Part shown: positions 56,249 through 63,453 of the stretch, piece by piece
Position numbering within the stretch: position 1 is the stretch's first letter
Layout of the letters: each line of letters starts with the position of its first letter
Assembly: GCA_029879725.1 (NCBI GenBank)
Contig: JAOUPR010000001.1
Span: forward strand, 67,324-131,323
Direction of reading: 5' to 3'
From: Gemmatimonadota bacterium
GTDB taxonomy: Bacteria > Gemmatimonadota > Gemmatimonadetes > Longimicrobiales > Gaopeijiaceae
DNA: 64,000 bases
Program-made: the position numbers and the translations under genes
Notes under the pieces: generated by a model
The model's database searches: none
Told to the model about the DNA's origin: nothing
Seen by the model: only the letters and a program-made list of their open reading frames with translations

Positions 56249-57400
56249 ATGCCCGAGAAGATGAACCGACGCGACTTCGTGCGGACCGCCTCCGCGGCCG
56301 CCGTGATCCCCCCGACCCTCGCTTCCCTGGGGGCGGCCACGCCGAGACCCACGGGGCACACCCCGGACGGAAGCCGCTGGCCCGGGTACGCGGGCGCGGT
56401 GGTGATCGACTGCCTGGCATCCCCCGGCCTCTTCAACGTCCCGGTGAACCCGCCCCTCACGCCGGAGATGATCCGGTACGCCGTGGAGTCGGGGATCACC
56501 GCGGTGAACGTGACCGTGAGCGGCGGTGACTTCGAGTCCACCATGCGCAGGATGTCTCCCCGGGTGGCGGACGTGCACCGGTATCCGGAAGCCTTCCGCC
56601 AGGTCCGCGACGTGGCGGGCCTCCTGGCCGCGAAGGAAGAGGGTCGACTGGGGCTCATCTTCGGATTCCAGGACACCATGCCCATCGAACGCGACCTGTC
56701 CAAGCTCGACGTCTTCCACGACCTGGGGGTGAAGATCATCCAGCTCACCTACAACGTGAGGAACTTCGTGGGCGACGGATGCCTCGAGCCCGGAAACGCC
56801 GGGCTCAGCACCTTCGGGCGCCAGGTGGTGGAGCGCATGGACGAGTTGGGGATCCTGGTGGACCTGGGGCACTGCGGGCAGCGCACCACCGCCGAAGGGA
56901 TCGCCGCCTCGAAGAATCCGGTGGCCATCACCCACTCGGGGTGCTCGGCGGTGGAGCCCCACCCGCGCAGCAAGCGCGACGAGGAGCTCCGCGCCATGGC
57001 CGACGGCGGCGGAGTCGTGGGGATCTACCTCATGCCCTTCCTCACTCCCGGGCGTGTCCCCACCGCCGCCGATGTCCTCGACCACATCGAGCACGCCATC
57101 CAGGTGTGCGGCGAGGATCACGTGGGGATCGGAAGCGATCTCTCCACCACCCCCATCGACGGGTCGGACGAATACTGGAAGATGCATCGGACGTTCGTGG
57201 CCGGACGCATCGAAGCGGGGATCGCCGCGCCCAACGAACACCCGGACATCCTCTTCACCGTGCCCGAGCTCAACTCTCATCGCCGTATGGACCTCCTGGC
57301 CGACGCCATGGCCGCCCGGGGCCACACGTCCGCCCGCATCGAGAAGGTGTTGGGCGGCAACTTCCTGAGACTCTTCCGCGACGTATGGGGAGCCGCATGA
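56249..57400 (+). CDS. M19 (membrane dipeptidase) family protein, TAT-exported
   Basis: A 383-residue TIM-barrel protein with a TAT leader (NRRDFVRTASAAAVI). Family motifs are GFQDTMPIERDL, IQLTYNVRNFVGDGC, GILVDLGHCG, ITHSGCSAVEPHPR and HVGIGSDLSTTP. The first metal pair of the family, HxD in DGHNDLP, is not there: the region reads VIDCLASPGLF. A complete two-zinc centre is thus doubtful and the substrate may not be a dipeptide. The stop overlaps the next gene by ATGA, so it is coupled to the redoxin with an in-frame TGA. Confidence 0.87.
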   Translation: MPEKMNRRDFVRTASAAAVIPPTLASLGAATPRPTGHTPDGSRWPGYAGAVVIDCLASPGLFNVPVNPPLTPEMIRYAVESGITAVNVTVSGGDFESTMRRMSPRVADVHRYPEAFRQVRDVAGLLAAKEEGRLGLIFGFQDTMPIERDLSKLDVFHDLGVKIIQLTYNVRNFVGDGCLEPGNAGLSTFGRQVVERMDELGILVDLGHCGQRTTAEGIAASKNPVAITHSGCSAVEPHPRSKRDEELRAMADGGGVVGIYLMPFLTPGRVPTAADVLDHIEHAIQVCGEDHVGIGSDLSTTPIDGSDEYWKMHRTFVAGRIEAGIAAPNEHPDILFTVPELNSHRRMDLLADAMAARGHTSARIEKVLGGNFLRLFRDVWGAA

Positions 57401-58065
57401 TCCGACACCTGCCCGCGCTCGTCTTCCCCGCCTTCCTGGCCGCCCTCGTGTCCGGCTGCGTGGCGGAGTCGCATCCCGACGCTCCGGCGGACGGCACGCC
57501 CCTGGAGACCCGCATCGCCCTGGGCCCCGTCGACGGGCACGACCTTCCCGGGGTGGACCTGGACCGCGTCGCCGTGGGAGACACCGCCCCCGATTTCTCC
57601 CTGGTCTCGTATCGGGGACCCGTGGTGACGCTCTCCGACTTCCGCGGTGAGAAGGACGTGGTCCTGGTCTTCTACCGGGGACACTGGTGACCCTGGTGCG
57701 CCCGTCAGCTCGGGGAGCTGAGAGACCTGCTGGACGAGGAGACGAGCGCCACCACGCAGATCGTGGCCGTCTCGGCGGAGACCCGCGAGAAGCAGCAGAT
57801 GATGATCGACCGGATCGCGGCGGAGGGAGGTGACCCCCCCACCTTCATCATGCTCCAGGACGAGGCGCACCGGGTCATCGACCGGTACGGGATCTTCAAC
57901 GAGGCCAGCGCCGAGGACCGCCCGATCCCCCACCCCACCACCCTGGTCATCGACAGGAACGGCATCGTCCGTTGGCGCATGACCGAGGTGAACTACAAGA
58001 TCCGCCCCGAGAACGCCGACATCCTGGCCGCGCTGAGGGCGCTGGAGGGGCCGGCCCGCCCCTGA
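57397..58065 (+). CDS. Probable selenocysteine-containing redoxin (AhpC/TSA-type) lipoprotein, TGA at codon 98
   Basis: Thioredoxin-fold lipoprotein of 222 residues if TGA at 57688-57690 is read as selenocysteine. Lipobox LVSGC at Cys21, then the peroxiredoxin-like fold (GDTAPDFSLVSYRGPVVTLSDFRGEKDVVLVFYRGHW). Relatives have CP[WYF]C here; this gene has TGA then PWC, giving a UxxC site. The frame continues intact for 124 codons (ARQLGELRDLL, VAVSAETREKQ, YGIFNEAS, HPTTLVIDRNGIVRW), so it is not a decayed gene. A hairpin of SECIS type follows the TGA. It starts by ATGA overlap with the M19 gene. The alternative is a nonsense mutation; selABCD genes are not in the window. Confidence 0.85.
57688..57721 (+). 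promoter_or_regulatory. Candidate bacterial SECIS element after the in-frame TGA
   Basis: TGA at 57688-57690 is followed by a perfect 7 bp stem, TCAGCTC / GAGCTGA (57705-57711 and 57715-57721), with a GGG loop. The loop is 22-24 nt after the TGA and starts with G, which fits the known model (apical loop with an early G, about 16-37 nt from the UGA). The hairpin is inside the coding region, as in bacteria. Confidence 0.7.
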
Positions 58066-58205
58066 TCCGGCGAGTCGGCCGCGGCGAGGTGGATTTCGCC
58101 GCCGGGGAGGTGCACAACCCGGCGGGTGGTGCTACCGTTGGAGGTTTCGTTTCCGTACCCTCCGTCCCCCGGCCGGGGACCGCCCTCCGGCCGCCACTGG
58201 TCGCC

Positions 58206-60464
58206 ATGTTCGCCTTCCGTTTCGGAGCTGCCCTCGCGGCGGCCACCCTCGTCGCCGCGGTACACCCCCATCCCGGCTCGGCCCAGTCCGCCCAGCCACG
58301 CCCCACCGCCACGGTCACCCGCATCTCCACGCCCCCGGTCATCGACGGCCATCTCGACGACGACGTCTGGGCGCAGGGCCCCGCCATCACCCGCTTCATC
58401 CAGCGCGAGCCGGTGGAAGGAGAGGCGGTCTCCGAGGCCACCGAGGTACGCATCCTCTCCGACGGAGAGGCGTTGTACGTGGGGGCGTGGCTCCACGACC
58501 GCGAGCCCGACGCCATCACCATGGGCGAGCGGATGCGCGACGCGGACCTGGAGCGCGGGGACTTCTTCGGTATCATCCTGGACACGTACCGCGACCGCCA
58601 GAACGGCTTCATCTTCTCCACGACCCCGGCATCCATCGAGTACGATGCCCAGGTGGTGAAGGAGGGTCAGGGGGGAGGCGTGTACCAGCGGGGCCAGAGC
58701 CGCCAGCAGTCCGGCTCCATGGGCGGGCTGAACGTGAACTGGGACGGGAGCTGGGAGGTGGCCACCTCCCGCGACGATCGGGGATGGTACGCCGAGTTCC
58801 GCATCCCCTTCTCCACGCTGCGCTACGGAAGCGGGGACGTGCAGACGTGGGGGATGAACCTGGTGCGCCGCATCCGCCGCAAGAACGAGGAGTCCTTCTG
58901 GTCTCCCGTGGCACGCCAGTTCGACCTCATGCGCCTCTCCATGGCCGGCGACCTGGAGGGTGTGGACGTGCCCACGCAGCGGGCGGGCACGGTGACCCCC
59001 TTCGTCCTGGGCGCGGCGAATCGGAACTACTCCGCCGACCCCGCCACCACGGACTATCCCAAGGAGGCCGGCTTCGACGCCAAGTTCAGCATGAACAGCC
59101 TCACGCTGGACCTCACGGCCAACACCGACTTCGCCCAGGTGGAGGTGGACGAGCAGCGCACCAACCTCACCCGCTTCCCCCTCTTCTTCCCGGAGAAGCG
59201 CCCCTTCTTCCTGGAGAACGCGGGGCTATTCAGCGCGGGCACGCCCCAGGCGGCGGACCTGTTCTTCACACGGCGCATCGGGATCACGCCGCGGGGCACG
59301 CAGGTGCCCATCCTGGGAGGGGGCCGACTCACCGGAAAGGTGGGCGGAACCGGCGTCGGGTTCATGCAGATCTTCACCGACGAGGTTTCCGGCGAGGTCG
59401 CGGAGAACTCCTTCACCGTGGGGCGCGTGACCCGCGAACTTCCCAGCCGGTCACGGGTGGGAGCCATCTTCGTGCAGCGCCGGGCCACCCAGGACGGCTC
59501 GGACTTCAACCGCACCTGGGGCGTGGACGGAAGGATGGGCGTGGGCGAAGCGCTCACCCTGGACGTCTGGGCGGCGCGTACCGAGACCTCCCCCGTCTAT
59601 CTCGCGCCCGGCGAAGAGACCGGCCGCGAAGACGGATACGCCTTTCTCGCCCAGTATTCCTCCCGGGAGTGGAGCGGACGCCTGCGCCTCATGCAGATCG
59701 GCGAGGACTTCAACCCCGAGGTGGGCTTCGTGGACCGGGTGGGGTATCGGCACGTGGAGGCGAGCCTGGAGCGGATCTTCCGCTTCCCCGGGATCTCGTG
59801 GTGGCGGGAGTCCAATCCCCACGTCACCTATCGCAGCTACTGGGACTTCGAGGGATTCCAGGAGACGGGGTACCTGCACATCGACGGCGAGATCAAGTTC
59901 GAGGGCGGGGGACGCTTCGGTCCCGAGCTCAACATCGCCACCGAGGGGCTGAAGGAGCCGTACCGCGTCCACCAGACCAGCACCGACACCATCTTCATCC
60001 CCGCCGGCACGTACACCAGTTACATCAACTCGTGGGACTACGGCTCGGATCCCAGCAAGCCCTTCTCCTTCCTGGGGCGCGCCGACTTCGGTGGCTTCTA
60101 CACGGGAAACCGGTATGGCGGGAACGTGACCGTCAGCTACCGGAAGGGAGAGACCCTCTCCACCTCGCTCCTGGTGGACCACAACGTGGTGCGCCTGCCC
60201 GAGGGCGATTTCGACGTCACGCTCCTGGGAGCCCGCGTGGGGTACTTCTTCACGCCGCGCATCTTCGTCCAGTCTCTGATCCAGTACAGCGATCAGGCGG
60301 AGGTCTGGTCGGCCAACGTGCGCTTCGGTTGGTTGAGCACCGCGGGCACGGGCCTGTACGTGGTGTACAACGGCGCGCAGCACACGACCTCGCTGGGCGA
60401 GTACGGCGAGCCCGTGGCCCGGGGGTTGATCATCAAGTACGCGCGGCAGGTACGGCTGTTCTGA
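58206..60464 (+). CDS. CBM9-like / DUF5916 secreted, beta-barrel-type protein
   Basis: Secreted protein of 752 residues with a signal peptide (FRFGAALAAATLVAAVHPHPGSAQ). The N-terminal domain is a family-9-like carbohydrate-binding module (VIDGHLDDDVWAQGPAITRFIQREPVEGEAVSEATEVRILSDGEALYVG). The rest is DUF5916 (DFAQVEVDEQRTNLTRFPLFFPEKRPFFLENAGLF), ending in many alternating strands and a final aromatic residue (ARQVRLF), as for outer-membrane barrels. Common in Bacteroidota and Gemmatimonadota, often near peptidases; biochemical role unknown. Confidence 0.9.
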   Translation: MFAFRFGAALAAATLVAAVHPHPGSAQSAQPRPTATVTRISTPPVIDGHLDDDVWAQGPAITRFIQREPVEGEAVSEATEVRILSDGEALYVGAWLHDREPDAITMGERMRDADLERGDFFGIILDTYRDRQNGFIFSTTPASIEYDAQVVKEGQGGGVYQRGQSRQQSGSMGGLNVNWDGSWEVATSRDDRGWYAEFRIPFSTLRYGSGDVQTWGMNLVRRIRRKNEESFWSPVARQFDLMRLSMAGDLEGVDVPTQRAGTVTPFVLGAANRNYSADPATTDYPKEAGFDAKFSMNSLTLDLTANTDFAQVEVDEQRTNLTRFPLFFPEKRPFFLENAGLFSAGTPQAADLFFTRRIGITPRGTQVPILGGGRLTGKVGGTGVGFMQIFTDEVSGEVAENSFTVGRVTRELPSRSRVGAIFVQRRATQDGSDFNRTWGVDGRMGVGEALTLDVWAARTETSPVYLAPGEETGREDGYAFLAQYSSREWSGRLRLMQIGEDFNPEVGFVDRVGYRHVEASLERIFRFPGISWWRESNPHVTYRSYWDFEGFQETGYLHIDGEIKFEGGGRFGPELNIATEGLKEPYRVHQTSTDTIFIPAGTYTSYINSWDYGSDPSKPFSFLGRADFGGFYTGNRYGGNVTVSYRKGETLSTSLLVDHNVVRLPEGDFDVTLLGARVGYFFTPRIFVQSLIQYSDQAEVWSANVRFGWLSTAGTGLYVVYNGAQHTTSLGEYGEPVARGLIIKYARQVRLF

Positions 60465-60475
60465 GGCAGACGGGG

Positions 60476-60802
60476 ATGCACGTGAACGCGGACGAGGACG
60501 TCCTGGCCCAGGCGGCCGCATGGCGCGGCGGTGGACACGCCGTGGCCCTGGCCACCGTCATCGGCACGTGGGGCTCGGCCCCCCGGGCCGCCGGGAGCCA
60601 CATGGCCATCTGCGACACGGGAGCCTTCGTGGGCTCGGTGTCCGGAGGGTGCGTGGAGGGCGCCGTGGTCCACGAGGCGAGGGAAATCATGGAGTCGGGT
60701 GAGCCGAAGGTCCTCGAGTACGGGGTGACCGACGACATGGCATGGGAGGTCGGGCTGGCCTGCGGCGGGCGGGTCTCGATCTACGTGGAGCCGGTCTCGT
60801 GA
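60476..60802 (+). CDS. XdhC/CoxI-like protein, N-terminal half as a separate gene
   Basis: A 108-residue protein equal to the XdhC_CoxI domain. It has VALATVIGTWGSAPRAAGSHMAICDTGAFVGSVSGGCVEGAVVHEA and ends at GLACGGRVSIYVEPV. In XdhC the same sequence is joined to a Rossmann domain; here a stop falls between them and the second half starts with a GTGA overlap. XdhC loads sulfurated molybdenum cofactor into xanthine dehydrogenase or CO dehydrogenase-type enzymes. No such target gene is near. Confidence 0.88.
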   Translation: MHVNADEDVLAQAAAWRGGGHAVALATVIGTWGSAPRAAGSHMAICDTGAFVGSVSGGCVEGAVVHEAREIMESGEPKVLEYGVTDDMAWEVGLACGGRVSIYVEPVS

Positions 60803-61518
60803 ATCCCGCCCTCCTGGCCGAGCTGCTCGAGGCCCGCCGGGGGAAGGAGACGGTGGTTCTGGCCACCCGGCTGGGCGACGGTGCGCAGGTGCTCCTCCGG
60901 CCGTACGGCGAACACGATGGAGCAGGCAGCGCCGCGGACGGCGGCTGGCCCGTGGCCGAGGCCCGCCGTGCCCTCGAGGAGGATCGCTCCTTCGTGGTGG
61001 AGACGGAGGCCGGCGACGTGTTCCTGCGGGCCTACAATCCTCCGGTGCGGCTGGTCCTGGTGGGGGCGGTTCACATCGCGCAGCCCCTGGCCCGCCTGGC
61101 CACCGAAGCGGGGATGGACGTGCTCGTGGTGGACCCCCGTTCGGCGTGGGCGACCCCGGAGCGCTTCCCCGGCGTCCACCTGGTTCACGCGTGGCCCCAG
61201 GACGCGATTCCGGGACTCGGGCCCGACCGGCGCACAGGGGTGGTCACGCTCACCCACGACCCCAAGGTGGACGACCCGGCCCTGGTGGCGGCCCTGAACA
61301 CCCCCGCCTTCTACATCGGCGCGCTGGGGAGCCGGGGGACCCACGGGAAACGGCTGGCGCGCCTCCGGGAGGAGGGTTTCGGGGACGAAGCGCTGGCGCG
61401 CATCCACGGCCCGGTGGGGCTGGACATCGACGCGCGCACCCCCGCGGAGATCGCCGTGTCGATCCTGGCGGAAGTGGTGGCGGAGTCGAGGAAGCCCGCG
61501 CGGCGCGAACGCGCGTAA
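60799..61518 (+). CDS. XdhC-like protein, C-terminal Rossmann half as a separate gene
   Basis: A 239-residue protein with the XdhC_C Rossmann domain. LVLVGAVHIAQPLARLATEAGMDVLVVDPR is the nucleotide motif, then VVTLTHDPKVDDPALVAALNTPAFYIGALGSRGTHGKRLARL and HGPVGLDIDARTPAEIAVSILAEV. The start is GTG, overlapping the first half by 4 bp. The first 100 residues form a separate poorly conserved part (GDGAQVLLRPYGEHDGAG). The two-gene form also occurs in other phyla, so it is a natural split rather than a frameshift. Confidence 0.9.
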   Translation: MNPALLAELLEARRGKETVVLATRLGDGAQVLLRPYGEHDGAGSAADGGWPVAEARRALEEDRSFVVETEAGDVFLRAYNPPVRLVLVGAVHIAQPLARLATEAGMDVLVVDPRSAWATPERFPGVHLVHAWPQDAIPGLGPDRRTGVVTLTHDPKVDDPALVAALNTPAFYIGALGSRGTHGKRLARLREEGFGDEALARIHGPVGLDIDARTPAEIAVSILAEVVAESRKPARRERA

Positions 61519-61653
61519 GGCGAATTCCCTCACCCCGGTGGGGCGATTCCCCACTCCACGAGGCGGCACTCCCCCGGTTTCGACGCACGGGTATAAAGCG
61601 TAATCATGCAGAGGTACCGTGGGTTTCCACCCCACCCTCTCGCCGAGCACCGG

Positions 61654-62430
61654 ATGATCGCGCGCATCACCAGCACTGTCTGCCCCGGAACGCACGGGCG
61701 CTCGGCGCGCCCCGCCTGCTTCACGTTGGCCGTCCTGGGCGCGCTGGTCGTGGGACCCGGCAACGTCGCCGGCATGGACGCGGTACGCCCCAGCCTGAGC
61801 TGGCTACACGTGGCGCCGGACCCCGCGACGCAGGTCGCCAAACCCTTCGACCACAATCGTCACACCTCCGTCGCGTGCGCCACCTGCCACACGAGCGGGA
61901 CTTCGGTGGTCCGCAACAACCCCGCGTGGTGCGCGAACTGCCACCATGGGAACAGGCCCGAAGGGCAGTGCGTGCGCTGCCATCGGTCCGGGGAGCTGCA
62001 GGGCCTGAAGGTGGAGACGCCCTTCAACCTCCCGGGCGGCCTGGCGGAGCGCTCTCTCGACTTTCCCCACGAAGCGCACGCACCCGTGGGTTGCTCGGCG
62101 TGCCACGGTCGTCCCCCGCGGGCGGTATCCGACGACTTCGCGTGTGCGTCGTGCCACGAGGAACACCACGGATCCGCCGAGGTGAACTGCCTCGGATGCC
62201 ACAACGGACCTCCCTCGTGGGCCCACGAAGAGAGCCTCGTGCACAATACGTGTGCCGGCGGACTGTGCCACAAGAACTTCGATCCCGGCGACGTGGGGCG
62301 GTGGGCCCGGCCCGTGTGCACGGCCTGCCACCAGGCGTTCTCCCAGGAGGATTCCCTCCCCCCGATACCGGGGATGTCGCCACGCGACACGCTCCCCGTG
62401 TCGGGAAATCCCCCACGAACCCATCCGTAA
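61654..62430 (+). CDS. Multiheme cytochrome c (seven CxxCH plus one Cx4CH)
   Basis: Periplasmic or surface cytochrome of 258 residues. After a signal-type segment (ACFTLAVLGALVVGPGNVAG) seven CxxCH sites follow: CATCH, CANCH, CVRCH, CSACH, CASCH, CLGCH and CTACH. One wider CAGGLCH makes eight heme sites possible. FPHEAHAPVGCSACHG is of the class III / cytochrome c7 type. An earlier ATG at 61606 is in frame, but a TATAAAG element (61592-61598) lies directly before it, so the later ATG is more likely. The exact partner is not known. Confidence 0.85.
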   Translation: MIARITSTVCPGTHGRSARPACFTLAVLGALVVGPGNVAGMDAVRPSLSWLHVAPDPATQVAKPFDHNRHTSVACATCHTSGTSVVRNNPAWCANCHHGNRPEGQCVRCHRSGELQGLKVETPFNLPGGLAERSLDFPHEAHAPVGCSACHGRPPRAVSDDFACASCHEEHHGSAEVNCLGCHNGPPSWAHEESLVHNTCAGGLCHKNFDPGDVGRWARPVCTACHQAFSQEDSLPPIPGMSPRDTLPVSGNPPRTHP

Positions 62431-62494
62431 CCATTCCCACGAGCCCATGGGAACAATTCCTGCGGCAAAGCCCGTACCCTGCAGTGAATATTAT

Positions 62495-62512
62495 TTGTGA
62501 CACTTTTCACAA
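62495..62512. promoter_or_regulatory. CRP/FNR-type palindromic operator upstream of the tetraheme cytochrome
   Basis: TTGTGACACTTTTCACAA has the exact half-sites TTGTGA and TCACAA with a 6 bp centre, which is the classic CRP consensus TGTGA-N6-TCACA. It lies 96 bp before the cytochrome GTG, inside an AT-rich patch (GAATATTATTTGTGAC) unlike the surrounding GC-rich DNA. Confidence 0.65.
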
Positions 62513-62607
62513 GCGCTTCCGAGGATCTGACAATGACACGGACCACCTGCCCCAAGACGCGAAGCGCGACTCACCCATTCCGCCATATGTGCGGGGAGGT
62601 ACTTCCA

Positions 62608-63306
62608 GTGAAACGCCTTTTGTCATTCGCGGCCGGCTCTGCCCTGCTGCTCGTGCTGACCACGCCTGCCTGGGCACAGGTGCCTACCGGGATCGTCGGG
62701 TCAGCCCACGATTTCTCGGACGAGACCACGTGGAACCCGTCCGGAGAGGTCTGCATCGTGTGCCACACCCCCCACTCCGCTGGGGGAGCCGCCGATGGTC
62801 CACTCTGGAACCATACGTCGACCACGACCGAGTACACGCCTTATTCCAGCCCCTTCGGCACACTGCAGGGCACGATCGGAACTACCGCCGCCGTCCCCAC
62901 CGGCGTGTCGAAGATGTGCCTGAGCTGCCATGACGGCTCCATTGCACTCAACGATTTCGCGGGAGCCGCTGGAACTCCCGTGATCATCGATGCTGCAACC
63001 GGGTACAACGACATTTCCACCATCACCGGACTGCTCGATACGGATGGTAGCGACGACCACCCGATCTCCATCACCTTTACGACGGCGACGGCCTCCGCCG
63101 ACGGGTTCTTGCATAATCCGTCCTCGCGAACGTTCACCTGGGGTTCGGCAACGCCCACCATCCAGGTCGGAATGCTCCGCCAGGACAAGGTCGAGTGCTC
63201 GTCGTGCCACGACGTTCACAATGAGCGCGGACTCGCGGTGGGCTCGGCGCTTCTCAAGGTAACGAACGCCGGCAGCGCCCTCTGCCTGACGTGCCACAAC
63301 AAGTAA
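62608..63306 (+). CDS. Tetraheme cytochrome c (doubled-CxxCH type)
   Basis: Secreted cytochrome of 232 residues with signal peptide (KRLLSFAAGSALLLVLTTPAWAQ). Four heme sites: CIVCH in GEVCIVCHTPHS, CLSCH in KMCLSCHDGSIALNDF, CSSCH in VECSSCHDVHNE, and CLTCH in ALCLTCHNK at the very end. The CxxCHDVH...CLxCH pair is the doubled-CxxCH motif. The middle is Thr/Ser-rich beta sequence. The start is GTG at 62608 with a strong GGGGAGGT 8 bp upstream; an earlier ATG at 62497 would place the operator start inside the gene. A CRP-like site lies upstream. Confidence 0.9.
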   Translation: MKRLLSFAAGSALLLVLTTPAWAQVPTGIVGSAHDFSDETTWNPSGEVCIVCHTPHSAGGAADGPLWNHTSTTTEYTPYSSPFGTLQGTIGTTAAVPTGVSKMCLSCHDGSIALNDFAGAAGTPVIIDAATGYNDISTITGLLDTDGSDDHPISITFTTATASADGFLHNPSSRTFTWGSATPTIQVGMLRQDKVECSSCHDVHNERGLAVGSALLKVTNAGSALCLTCHNK

Positions 63307-63360
63307 CCTCGGGGCCGGCTCTTTCAGGATGAAAGTGCCCATCGTACTGATAGGTTCCCA

Positions 63361-63390
63361 GGGTGGGCCGGCAAGGATGCCGACCCACCC
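63361..63390 (+). terminator. Hairpin after the tetraheme cytochrome gene
   Basis: GGGTGGGCCGGCA / TGCCGACCCACCC pairs over 12 of 13 positions with a 4 nt loop. No T-run follows, so it may serve as an mRNA end or a processing site between the cytochrome and the NHL gene. A smaller CTTTCA-GGA-TGAAAG hairpin is at 63321-63335. Confidence 0.5.
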
Positions 63391-63453
63391 TACAGCACCA
63401 AGCGGATAGAATTCTTCGGTACCTGCCCTAGTTTTCAGGGAGTTCAGTCCACA

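Noticed and set aside
57688-57690. The TGA as a simple nonsense mutation making a pseudogene
   Set aside because: Position, family alignment, intact downstream frame and a SECIS-like hairpin all favour recoding. It stays open until sel genes are checked.
60476-61518. A frameshifted single xdhC gene
   Set aside because: The second half has its own GTG start in a GTGA overlap like many couplings in this window, and both halves are complete domains.
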